Source: Macellibacteroides fermentans
GTDB lineage: Bacteria > Bacteroidota > Bacteroidia > Bacteroidales > Tannerellaceae
Direction: 5' to 3'
Assembly: GCF_013409575.1 (NCBI RefSeq)
Contig: NZ_JACCCY010000004.1
Coordinates: 1-64,000 of the forward strand
DNA length: 64,000 nt
Within the stretch, counting starts at the first letter, position 1. Each line of letters opens with the position of its first letter. This document shows positions 9,258-15,813 of this stretch, in pieces. Below the pieces are notes generated by a model, which did no database searches, was not told the DNA's origin, and saw only the letters and a program-made list of their open reading frames with translations. The translations under genes and the position numbers were made by a program.

Positions 9258-9838
9258 TTAGATTTCGCTTTTATTAATCCACTTCCCAAAAGCAGGAGCT
9301 TTGTAGTTTTTCATTTTATCGATTAAATCATCAATGTCGTCACTTAAGATTAGCATTTCCTGATTAGCTTGTTTTAAAAAACCATTGTCTACCATTTTCT
9401 GTATAAGCGATAACAGTTCGTCGTAAAATCCATTGGTGTTAAGAATTGCAACCGGTTTTTATGCAATCCGAGCTGAGCCCATGTAAGCATTTCAAAAAAT
9501 TCTTCGAGTGTTCCAAAACCTCCCGGAAGTGTAATGATTCCGTCCGAAAGCTCATCCATTTTTGTTTTCCGTTGATGCATTGTTTCAACTAAAATCAGTT
9601 CGGTTAAATTGTCGTGACCAATTTCAACTTTTTGCAGAAAGGTGGGCAACACTCCGATAGCTTTACCGTTATTGTCTAACACCCCGTTTGCAACAGCCCC
9701 CATTAAACCAACATTTGCACCACCATAAACGAGTTCAATATTTTGTTCTGCCAATGTTTTACCTAGGTTGTAGGCTTCTTGTTCATATATTTTTTCTGTT
9801 CCAAAACTGGAACCGCAGAATACACTAATTCTTTTCAT
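9258..9838 (-). pseudogene. LOG-family (TIGR00730) phosphoribohydrolase gene broken by a one-base frameshift
   Basis: LOG proteins release cytokinin-type bases or act on nucleoside monophosphates. The first 128 residues are canonical: FCGSSFGTE at the N-terminus, YGGANVGLMG, and the signature PGGFGTLEE (about 106-114). After WAQLGLHK the frame switches and ends early, giving 149 aa. Reading one base earlier restores KPVAILNTNGFYDELLSLI and continues to a stop at 9258-9260, giving about 193 aa, the normal family length. The break lies in a run of five A on the coding strand (T run 9465-9469), where six would keep the frame. It may be a true mutation, phase variation or a sequencing error. The active-site half is intact, but the C-terminal helices would be lost. 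Confidence 0.8.
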
Positions 9839-10127
9839 TGTTTTAATTTATTATCAATTATGAGTTACATTCGTATTGTAAAAAGAATACGTCAGGATGC
9901 ATTTCGTAAACAGGCAGCTTTTTACTTTTTAATGAGCAAAATTATTAAAATAAAACTTCGGTTCAAATAACATGAACTCAAAATCCAACTTCACTCCGCC
10001 TGCCCGCATTAAAAAAGTGAATGCAGATTTAGGCTCTATAGGTTGAAGATCAATCTAATGCAGGTAAACTTTATTAATCTGCTTTTATATTGTATTTTTG
10101 TAACGTATAACGTTATCTGTGTTATAA
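9839..10127. other. Divergent intergenic region between the LOG gene and the LytTR regulator
   Basis: AT-rich and without a supported gene. A 24-codon frame at 9972-10046 (+) has less biased composition than its surroundings but no recognisable product; I do not call it. The right part holds the LytTR promoter and, just after it, an inverted repeat TAACG-N5-CGTTA that includes the 10-bp palindrome ATAACGTTAT. Confidence 0.5.
10093..10100 (+). promoter_or_regulatory. -7 element of the LytTR gene
   Basis: TATTTTTG fits TAnnTTTG. TTTA sits 19 bases upstream, a 3-of-4 match to the -33 box. The inverted repeat TAACG-N5-CGTTA follows immediately, where a repressor or autoregulator could bind near the transcription start. 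Confidence 0.55.
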
Positions 10128-11039
10128 ATGAATACTCAAATTTCGACTCGTCTGGGCAGATTAAAGGAAGTTGTAGATAAACCATACCCTTTTGTGTATG
10201 GTGGCTGGAAGTCGGCTGTCATAGTAGGACTCGCTGTTTTTTTGTTCTTATTCACCTTTGAACCTCTGGGCCTTAATCGATTTCCCGGGAATACGTTTTT
10301 TTATACGCTGGGCTTTGGACTTATAACCATTGCATGTCTGCTTTTTGATTATTGGTTGATTAACCAGTTCATGAAAAGAGTGAAGATCCTTTGGACTGTC
10401 TGGTGCGAGATTCTTTGGAATATCTTTTTCCTTTCTACGATTGCTATAGGAAACGGAATCTATAATGCTGTTGTGGGATTCTTCTTTTTCCACCAGGATA
10501 TTTGGGGGGCTCTCCAATTATCCAATGCTTTTATCGTAACCTTTCCTGTCGGAATCTTGTTTGCTATAATATTTGCATTAAGTAGGAATGCCGGCATAAA
10601 AGTGATGCAGAGAGACAACAATACGGTGGATGCCGTGACCGGATCTCAAGCAAGAGAAAGCATGGATTTTATCTGTATCTCATCTGTAAATAAGAAAGAT
10701 CCGGATGTGGTACTTACGGCAGATCGTATACTGTATATCGAATCCATGGGGAATTTGCTTAAAATCCATTACTTATCGGACGAAGCGAAAGTGACAACAA
10801 GAGTGGTGCGTAATACGTTGAAAAATCTGGCTGTACTGGAGCATCCGGATCTGTATCGTTGTCACCGGTCCTTTGTTTTGAATCGTAGGATGATAAATCA
10901 GATAAACGGCAACTCCAACGGTTATATGGTAAAACTTATGCATGTTGAGGATGAGATTCCGGTATCCAGAAAATACGCGGCCGACTTTATCCAGATGCAG
11001 AACGCTGACCGGACCAGTTATACCAGACAAGAAACTTGA
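10128..11039 (+). CDS. Membrane-anchored LytTR transcriptional regulator
   Basis: A 303-aa protein with an N-terminal half of about four membrane helices (SAVIVGLAVFLFLFTFEPLG, FYTLGFGLITIACLLFDYW, WNIFFLSTIAIGNGIYNAV, FIVTFPVGILFAIIFAL) and a C-terminal LytTR DNA-binding domain (about 200-290, ILYIESMGNLLKIHY ... LYRCHRSFVLNRRMINQI). It has no receiver domain, so it is a one-component, membrane-tethered regulator rather than a response regulator. What the membrane part senses is unknown. The HAD phosphatase gene follows after 34 bases on the same strand and may be co-transcribed. An inverted repeat between promoter and start could be an autoregulatory site. Confidence 0.88.
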   Translation: MNTQISTRLGRLKEVVDKPYPFVYGGWKSAVIVGLAVFLFLFTFEPLGLNRFPGNTFFYTLGFGLITIACLLFDYWLINQFMKRVKILWTVWCEILWNIFFLSTIAIGNGIYNAVVGFFFFHQDIWGALQLSNAFIVTFPVGILFAIIFALSRNAGIKVMQRDNNTVDAVTGSQARESMDFICISSVNKKDPDVVLTADRILYIESMGNLLKIHYLSDEAKVTTRVVRNTLKNLAVLEHPDLYRCHRSFVLNRRMINQINGNSNGYMVKLMHVEDEIPVSRKYAADFIQMQNADRTSYTRQET

Positions 11040-11073
11040 AGTAGAAATAACAATGTAATAAATAGAAATTGAA

Positions 11074-11691
11074 ATGATAAAGAATATTGTTTTTGATTTA
11101 GGAGGAGTTATAATGGACCTGGATACAGATCGGGCGGTAAGCCGGTTTGTTGAAATAGGGGTGAAAAACGCACCGGAATTGGTAAATGCCTATCAACAGA
11201 AAGGGGTTTTCCTGGAACTGGAGGAGGGATTGGCCGACCGGGAAACGTTTTGTAAAAAGTTAAGTGAGTATGCGGGTAAGGAAATATCCGATGAGGAGGC
11301 CCTGAATGCCTGGAGAGGTTTTATTACGGACATTCCCCAATATAAATTAGATTATATACTGGATTTGAGAAGCAAATATAAGTTGTACCTGCTAAGTAAT
11401 ACGAATCCTTTTATTTTAGAATGGGCCCGAACCTCGTCTTTTACGGAGGCTGGTCGACCCATTACTGCCTATTTTGATAAGATTTATGCCTCCTACGAGG
11501 TGGGAATTACAAAACCCAACAAAGAAATATTCGAATTCATGCTTAAAGATAGCGGAATGATTCCGTCGGAGACGTTGTTTATCGATGATGGCATTCGTAA
11601 TGTGGAAATGGCTTCCAGTATGGGGATTGTTACATACTGTCCAGAGAATAAAGAGGATTGGCGTGCCGCAGTCGACTCTTTCTTAGTATAA
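11074..11691 (+). CDS. HAD-family phosphatase (YihX/GPH-like)
   Basis: A 205-aa haloacid-dehalogenase-fold hydrolase. Motif I is VFDLGGVIMDLD, with the nucleophile Asp followed by Leu-Gly rather than x-Asp. This DLGGV form is typical of the YihX-like sugar-phosphate phosphatases. Motif II is LLSNTNP, motif III the Lys in GITKPNKEIF, and motif IV is FIDDG. A helical cap lies between motifs I and II (about 15-85). It probably dephosphorylates a small sugar phosphate or nucleotide in the cytoplasm. It lies 34 bases behind the LytTR regulator. The family is certain; the substrate is not. Confidence 0.88.
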   Translation: MIKNIVFDLGGVIMDLDTDRAVSRFVEIGVKNAPELVNAYQQKGVFLELEEGLADRETFCKKLSEYAGKEISDEEALNAWRGFITDIPQYKLDYILDLRSKYKLYLLSNTNPFILEWARTSSFTEAGRPITAYFDKIYASYEVGITKPNKEIFEFMLKDSGMIPSETLFIDDGIRNVEMASSMGIVTYCPENKEDWRAAVDSFLV

Positions 11692-11763
11692 GTATCCGGA
11701 TAAAGGACCATATAAACCGATTGCTACGGAGAAGTATATCTTTCCCTTAAGCCTTTTATATTT

Positions 11764-11902
11764 TTCAATACGAGGACTTATTCGTTTGTCAGCTGTCTGC
11801 TTTGCGTTTGACAATTGTTGAATGCAAAGTAGACAGCTGTATAACTTGCATTCAACATATGACAAACGAATAGTTGTTCGTTATGAAACAAATAGTTGCT
11901 CG
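11764..11902. repeat. Palindromic lattice element A (four self-complementary hexamers, 22-bp period)
   Basis: CAGCTG (11790-11795), CAATTG (11812-11817), CAGCTG (11834-11839) and CATATG (11856-11861) start exactly 22 bp apart. The 16-bp linkers are arranged so that long inverted repeats centre on cores 2 and 3: 11791-11805 with 11824-11838 (14 of 15), and 11817-11827 with 11846-11856 (11 of 11). An outer inverted repeat, ATTCGTTTGTCA (11780-11791) with TGACAAACGAAT (11860-11871), is centred midway between cores 2 and 3. The right flank adds a direct repeat of a 17-mer (11864-11880 and 11886-11902, 15 of 17). The outer arms resemble those of element B at 47184-47330. Confidence 0.8.
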
Positions 11903-11986
11903 TATGCTAAGGGATAGTTGACTTAACAGATCGGGATAAAAGATAAAAGTTTTAGGGAGAAAGGATTATACGGTTGTATAAAATGA

Positions 11987-12016
11987 AAAGAGGGTACCCG
12001 TAAGGATACCCTCTTT
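11987..12016. terminator. Bidirectional terminator between HAD and ogt
   Basis: AAAGAGGGTA (11987-11996) and TACCCTCTTT (12007-12016) form a perfect 10-bp stem with a 10-base loop. The T-rich 3' side appears on both strands, which suits the convergent gene pair. Confidence 0.75.
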
Positions 12017-12280
12017 GTTGTAGATGTAAGATTTTGGTAATGAAACAACATGTGAGGTTTTATGCTCTATTGTTGTTTATATTGCAAATCTAAAGCTATA
12101 TTTTGGTTATTCCTAATTAAAAGGGAAAATAATAACTATTGTGTTGCAAAACATATGGATTTGTCCGATTCCGGGCATGTATATCCCTTTTATTGGAATG
12201 ATTCACTCCAAATCATACAAAATGCCAGCGTTAATTTGGCTGGGTATGTCAAGGTAATTGCCGTTTGGAGGCAACACAAA

Positions 12281-12754
12281 TTAAATGTGATTGTTTTTTT
12301 CTTCAAGATCGAGAAGAAATCTTTTCATTTCAGGACCATAAGCATAGCCTCCTACATTGCCATCTGCAAGTACCACCCGGTGACAAGGAACAATAATAAA
12401 GATCTGGTTCTTGCCATTGGCAGACCCTGCAGCCCGGTAGGCCTTGGTATTACCGGCTCTTTTTGCAAGTTCCTGATACGAGATCTGTTTGCCGTAAGGG
12501 ATTAGTTGCAACTCTTCCCAAACACGCTGCTGAAAGGGAGTCCCCTCCTGTAGTAAAGGCAGATCAAAAGAGGTCCGTTTCCCTTCAAAATACTCTTCAA
12601 GTTGCCAGATGGTCTCTTGCAGAATCGGATTTACCGACTCTTCTCTTTCGGCGGATGGTTCGGCAACCCAGCGTGCCATGATCAAATGAGTCTCGGTGGC
12701 TCGTAACTCGATCCACCCGATGGGTGATTTTATGTAAGTAGCATAGACTTTCAT
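12281..12754 (-). CDS. ogt: Methylated-DNA--protein-cysteine S-methyltransferase
   Basis: A suicide repair enzyme that removes O6-alkyl groups from guanine in DNA. The 157-aa length is standard for the Ogt/Ada-C type. The active-site motif IVPCHRVV (about residues 122-129) holds the acceptor Cys. The preceding helix-turn-helix (PYGKQISYQELAKRAGNTKAYRAAGSAN, in part) contains the Arg-finger region, and NGKNQIFIIVPCHR completes the signature. The N-terminal domain is the short alpha/beta fold of the family. The ATG is one base beyond the stop of the sirtuin gene on the same strand, so they form a tight two-gene operon. Confidence 0.93.
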   Translation of the reverse strand: MKVYATYIKSPIGWIELRATETHLIMARWVAEPSAEREESVNPILQETIWQLEEYFEGKRTSFDLPLLQEGTPFQQRVWEELQLIPYGKQISYQELAKRAGNTKAYRAAGSANGKNQIFIIVPCHRVVLADGNVGGYAYGPEMKRFLLDLEEKNNHI

Positions 12755-12755
12755 T

Positions 12756-13445
12756 TTATATATCTTTTAGTAGTTTTGTAAGAATACCAACACCTTCGGA
12801 TGCTCCGGCCCTGATTATATGCAGGTCACGACGGGACGTGTAAACATCCATCGGGTCAATTAAGAATACAGGCTGTCTTCTGCGTACATAATTCAGCAGA
12901 CCGGCAGCCGGATAAACATTGAGAGAGGTCCCGATAATTACAAAGATGTCCGACTGTTCTGTCAGCTCAATAGCCGGTTCAATCATCGGAACAGCCTCTC
13001 CAAACCACACAATGTGGGGGCGCAGCTGATCTCCATACGGATCTTTGTCTCCTAAATGAATATCGCAATTGCTTTCGGATAATTCGTAAATCCGCTCAGG
13101 GTGATTAACGGAGCGGACTTTCATCAATTCGCCGTGCAGATGAAGTACATGACTGCTTCCTGCCTGTTCGTGCAGATTATCAATGTTTTGGGTGATAATA
13201 CGCACATCGAACTCCTTTTCCAGTCTCGCCAGACCGATATGTCCTTCATTAGGCTTCGCAGCAAGCAGTTCCCTCCGCCGGTGGTTATAAAAATTGAACA
13301 CCAGCTCCGGATTGGCTGCAAATCCTTCCGGAGATGCCACATCCTCAATGCGATGCTTTTCCCATAACCCATCCGATCCCCTAAAGGTGGAAAGTCCGCT
13401 TTCCGCACTCATCCCCGCACCGGTAAGAACTACAAGTTTCTTCAT
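12756..13445 (-). CDS. cobB: NAD-dependent protein deacylase (sirtuin), class III-like, without the zinc cysteines
   Basis: A Sir2 deacylase of 229 aa from the ATG at 13445. An upstream in-frame start at 13478 would add 11 unconserved residues. Seen: GAGMSAESGLSTFRGSDGLW (NAD loop), QNIDNLHEQAG, catalytic His in HLHGE, and GTSLNVYPAAG. NFYNHRRREL carries the Tyr and Arg at +3 that in E. coli CobB and SIRT5 bind succinyl or malonyl groups, so desuccinylase/demalonylase activity is likely. The segment between HLHGE and RPHIVWFGE has a single Cys, so the usual four-Cys zinc site is absent. It is co-transcribed with ogt (1-base gap). Confidence 0.9.
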   Translation of the reverse strand: MKKLVVLTGAGMSAESGLSTFRGSDGLWEKHRIEDVASPEGFAANPELVFNFYNHRRRELLAAKPNEGHIGLARLEKEFDVRIITQNIDNLHEQAGSSHVLHLHGELMKVRSVNHPERIYELSESNCDIHLGDKDPYGDQLRPHIVWFGEAVPMIEPAIELTEQSDIFVIIGTSLNVYPAAGLLNYVRRRQPVFLIDPMDVYTSRRDLHIIRAGASEGVGILTKLLKDI

Positions 13446-13759
13446 TCGGATTTCTTTTTTTACAAAATATTCATCCACGAAGTTACAAAAACTTGTTTAT
13501 AATAGATCATTGGGAGCTGTTTTTTTGTCAAAATGACATAAAAACTTGTACTGATACTTATTCCGTTTGTGTATCTGCGTGCATTTGGAATTGAATTCTT
13601 GAGGAATGCATGCAAGGTATGTTTAATAAATCCATAATCTTGCTGAAAAAAGAATAGGTCACTTTTTTTGATAGCTCTTTAAAAAGTTTAGCGGATTTAA
13701 TATAATTACCATTAAATGTGTTACTTTTGTGGCTCTTAATAAGTTGAATTAGACAAAGA
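13446..13759. other. Divergent intergenic region between the sirtuin and the first FKBP gene
   Basis: These 314 bases hold no gene. They contain two copies of AAAAACTTGT about 50 bases apart, a weak inverted repeat TGCATT (13580-13585) / AATGCA (13605-13610), and the FKBP promoter at the right end. I see no riboswitch or small RNA. Confidence 0.6.
13722..13729 (+). promoter_or_regulatory. -7 element of the FKBP pair
   Basis: TACTTTTG matches TAnnTTTG and lies 30 bases before the ATG at 13760. Confidence 0.6.
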
Positions 13760-14347
13760 ATGGATAAAGTTAGTTACGCTTTGGGTTTAAGTATTGGAAA
13801 TAATTTCCAGAACTCAGGTATCAATAATCTTCAGATTGAAGATTTTGTAAAGGGATTAAAGGATGTGCTTGGAGATGCGAAGCCGGAAATCAGCTATGAT
13901 GAGGCTAAACAAGTTATCAATGACTTCTTTATGAAGTTGCAAAATGAAAAGCTGGAAGTTAACCTGAAGGCTGGCGAGGAATTCCTGAAAATAAACAAAC
14001 ATAAGGCAGGTGTTGTGGAATTGCCCAGCGGCTTGCAGTATGAAATCCTTAAAAGCGGTTCGGGAGCCAAACCGACAGCTGCAGATACAGTAAAATGTCA
14101 TTACCATGGTACGTTGATTAATGGAACTGTTTTTGATAGTTCTGTTGAAAGAGGTGTGCCTGCAGAATTTGGCGTTTCACAGGTGATTCCTGGTTGGGTG
14201 GAAGCCCTTCAGCTGATGGAGGTGGGTGCTAAATGGAGATTGTTTATCCCTTCGGCTCTTGCATACGGAGCTCATGGTGCCGGCGAAGTGATTGAGCCGA
14301 ACAGCACATTGGTTTTTGATGTTGAATTATTGGATATTGTAAAGTAA
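13760..14347 (+). CDS. FKBP-type peptidyl-prolyl cis-trans isomerase, no signal peptide
   Basis: A proline isomerase and folding helper of 195 aa. The N-terminal helical dimerisation domain (about 1-75, [17 protein letters not shown]) is followed by the FKBP catalytic domain (about 88-195), with [11 protein letters not shown], the Val-Ile-Pro-Gly-Trp floor of the pocket ([13 protein letters not shown]), [10 protein letters not shown] and TLVFDVELL. Unlike its neighbour it has no signal peptide, so it would act in the cytoplasm. The paralogue at 14368 begins 20 bases downstream and shares the same architecture, which indicates a tandem duplication followed by relocation of one copy to the envelope. 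Confidence 0.92.
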   Translation: MDKVSYALGLSIGNNFQNSGINNLQIEDFVKGLKDVLGDAKPEISYDEAKQVINDFFMKLQNEKLEVNLKAGEEFLKINKHKAGVVELPSGLQYEILKSGSGAKPTAADTVKCHYHGTLINGTVFDSSVERGVPAEFGVSQVIPGWVEALQLMEVGAKWRLFIPSALAYGAHGAGEVIEPNSTLVFDVELLDIVK

Positions 14348-14367
14348 TAAATACTAAAAGGATTAAA

Positions 14368-15063
14368 ATGAAAAAAGCAAGTGTTTTAGTTGCAGCAATG
14401 GCTGTGGCTGTTGGCGTTTCCGCTACTTCTTGTGACTCTAAAAAGAGTGCAAATTTAAAGAGTGCTATCGATAGCGCCAGTTATGCAATTGGTGTAAGCA
14501 CAGGTGCCGGTTACAAAGAAAATTTGAAAACATTACCAGATAGCGCTAATGTTGATGCATTGATCGCTGGTTTTACTGCTGCTCTTAAAGGTAAGGAAAC
14601 AAGCATGACTCCGGAAGCTGCTCAAGCTTACCTGCAAACTTACTTTATGGAAGCTTCAACAAAACAAGCTACCAAAACAAAGGAAGAAGGCGATAAATTC
14701 CTGGCAGAAAATAAAACCAAAGAAGGTGTAATTACTACCGAAAGCGGTTTGCAATATAAGGTTATCACCGAAGGTACAGGTGCAAAACCAACTGCTACAG
14801 ACAATGTAAAAGTACACTACAAAGGAACGTTGCTGGATGGAACTGTATTTGACAGCTCAATCGAGAGAGGTGAACCTGCTCAGTTTGGTGTTGGTCAGGT
14901 AATCAAAGGCTGGACAGAAGGTTTGCAGCTGATGCCTGTAGGATCAAAATATATTTTCTGGATTCCGGGAGACCTTGCTTATGGCGAAAGAGGTGCAGGA
15001 CAGGATATTAAACCTAATTCAACACTTGTATTTGAAGTGGAATTGCTGGAAATTGTAAAATAA
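14368..15063 (+). CDS. FKBP-type peptidyl-prolyl isomerase, lipoprotein
   Basis: The envelope counterpart of the preceding gene, 231 aa. The signal peptide ends in SATSC with Cys22 as the likely lipidated residue, so the protein is probably anchored in the inner or outer membrane facing the periplasm. The N-terminal dimerisation region ([16 protein letters not shown]) and the FKBP domain (about 125-231, [39 protein letters not shown]) are complete. It resembles FkpA/Mip-type chaperone-isomerases. It shares the promoter at 13722 and is followed by a strong terminator at 15081. Confidence 0.92.
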   Translation: MKKASVLVAAMAVAVGVSATSCDSKKSANLKSAIDSASYAIGVSTGAGYKENLKTLPDSANVDALIAGFTAALKGKETSMTPEAAQAYLQTYFMEASTKQATKTKEEGDKFLAENKTKEGVITTESGLQYKVITEGTGAKPTATDNVKVHYKGTLLDGTVFDSSIERGEPAQFGVGQVIKGWTEGLQLMPVGSKYIFWIPGDLAYGERGAGQDIKPNSTLVFEVELLEIVK

Positions 15064-15080
15064 TTTCATTATTTATATCT

Positions 15081-15126
15081 TAATGGCGGGTAATATATGC
15101 TTTTTAGCATTAATTACCCGCCATTA
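15081..15126 (+). terminator. Terminator after the FKBP pair
   Basis: TAATGGCGGGTAAT (15081-15094) and ATTACCCGCCATTA (15113-15126) form a perfect 14-bp stem, followed by an AT-rich, T-rich stretch. Confidence 0.8.
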
Positions 15127-15181
15127 TTATTTATTTTGCACTTTTTTCTTTCAGATTGCTATGTGAATCAAAAAATATATA

Positions 15182-15189
15182 TACTTTTG
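15182..15189 (+). promoter_or_regulatory. -7 element of the Lrp-family gene
   Basis: TACTTTTG matches TAnnTTTG, 39 bases before the ATG at 15229. Confidence 0.55.
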
Positions 15190-15228
15190 ATACTTTAATT
15201 GAAATGTGTATATTAATTTAAAGCAAAT

Positions 15229-15693
15229 ATGGAGAAGATCGACAAACTGGACCGGCAAATTCTGAACATTATTTCAAAGAATGCCAGGATTCCTTTCAAG
15301 GATGTTGCAGAAGAATGTGGCGTTTCTCGTGCAGCCATTCACCAACGCGTACAACGCATGATTGATATGAATGTAATTGTTGGATCAGGTTATCACATCA
15401 ATCCGAAGATATTAGGATATAATACATGCACTTATATCGGAGTGAAACTGGAAAAAGGTTCAATGTACAAGGATGTGGTGCCCGAATTTGAAAAAATACC
15501 CGAAGTGGTGGAATGTCATTTTACTACTGGTCCGTATACAATGCTTATCAAATTGTATGCTAGAGATAACGAACACCTGATGGAATTGTTGAATTCACAG
15601 ATTCAGGAAATCGAAGGTGTTACGGCTACGGAAACTCTTATTTCTCTGAGACAAAGTGTTAAACGTGAAATTCCTATTTGTAACGTACTGTAA
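15229..15693 (+). CDS. Lrp/AsnC-family transcriptional regulator
   Basis: A 154-aa feast/famine-type regulator. The N-terminal helix-turn-helix (about 5-60, KLDRQILNIISKNARIPFKD ... GVSRAAIHQRVQRM) binds DNA, and the C-terminal RAM domain (about 70-145, YIGVKLEKGS; VVECHFTTGPYTMLIKLYA) binds an effector, usually an amino acid, and mediates octamer formation. It is a single-gene unit between two hairpins with its own promoter. No amino-acid biosynthesis gene lies beside it, so its regulon cannot be read from context. Confidence 0.92.
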   Translation: MEKIDKLDRQILNIISKNARIPFKDVAEECGVSRAAIHQRVQRMIDMNVIVGSGYHINPKILGYNTCTYIGVKLEKGSMYKDVVPEFEKIPEVVECHFTTGPYTMLIKLYARDNEHLMELLNSQIQEIEGVTATETLISLRQSVKREIPICNVL

Positions 15694-15704
15694 GATGGTT
15701 TACA

Positions 15705-15746
15705 AATAAAAAAGCCCTGTGTCTTTGGATGCAGGGCTTTTTTATT
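15705..15746. terminator. Terminator after the Lrp gene
   Basis: The 15-bp arms 15705-15719 and 15732-15746 pair perfectly; CAGGGC is followed by a six-T run. The A-run on the 5' side makes it bidirectional in form. Confidence 0.85.
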
Positions 15747-15787
15747 GTCCGTCAGCCTGTTTTCTTTTTTATTTAAAGAAGGATTAC

Positions 15788-15795
15788 TACCTTTG
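15788..15795 (+). promoter_or_regulatory. -7 element of the S8 protease gene
   Basis: TACCTTTG matches TAnnTTTG, 18 bases before the ATG at 15814. It decides that start, because a longer in-frame reading from 15745 would have to be transcribed through this promoter. Confidence 0.65.
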
Positions 15796-15813
15796 CTTAC
15801 TAAAAATAGAATC

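Larger units (their letters stand above)
11692..12280. other. Convergent intergenic region with a palindromic element and a bidirectional terminator
   Basis: There is no supported gene in these 589 bases between HAD (+) and ogt (-). The left third holds the 22-bp-lattice palindromic element (11764-11902). A terminator-type hairpin lies at 11987-12016. The remainder (12017-12280) is AT-rich and featureless. A frame running into ogt from 12062 is an antisense shadow. Confidence 0.7.

Noticed and set aside
9465-9469. Programmed ribosomal frameshifting in the LOG gene
   Set aside because: There is no heptameric slip site with a downstream pseudoknot that I can see. A mutation or sequencing error explains it more simply, though it is not excluded.
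9972-10046. A 24-codon reading frame in the LOG-LytTR intergenic region
   Set aside because: It has a plausible composition but no recognisable product and no clear ribosome site or promoter of its own.
12062-12505. A 147-codon frame on the + strand before and inside ogt
   Set aside because: Most of it is antisense to ogt, and the protein has no domain or sensible composition.
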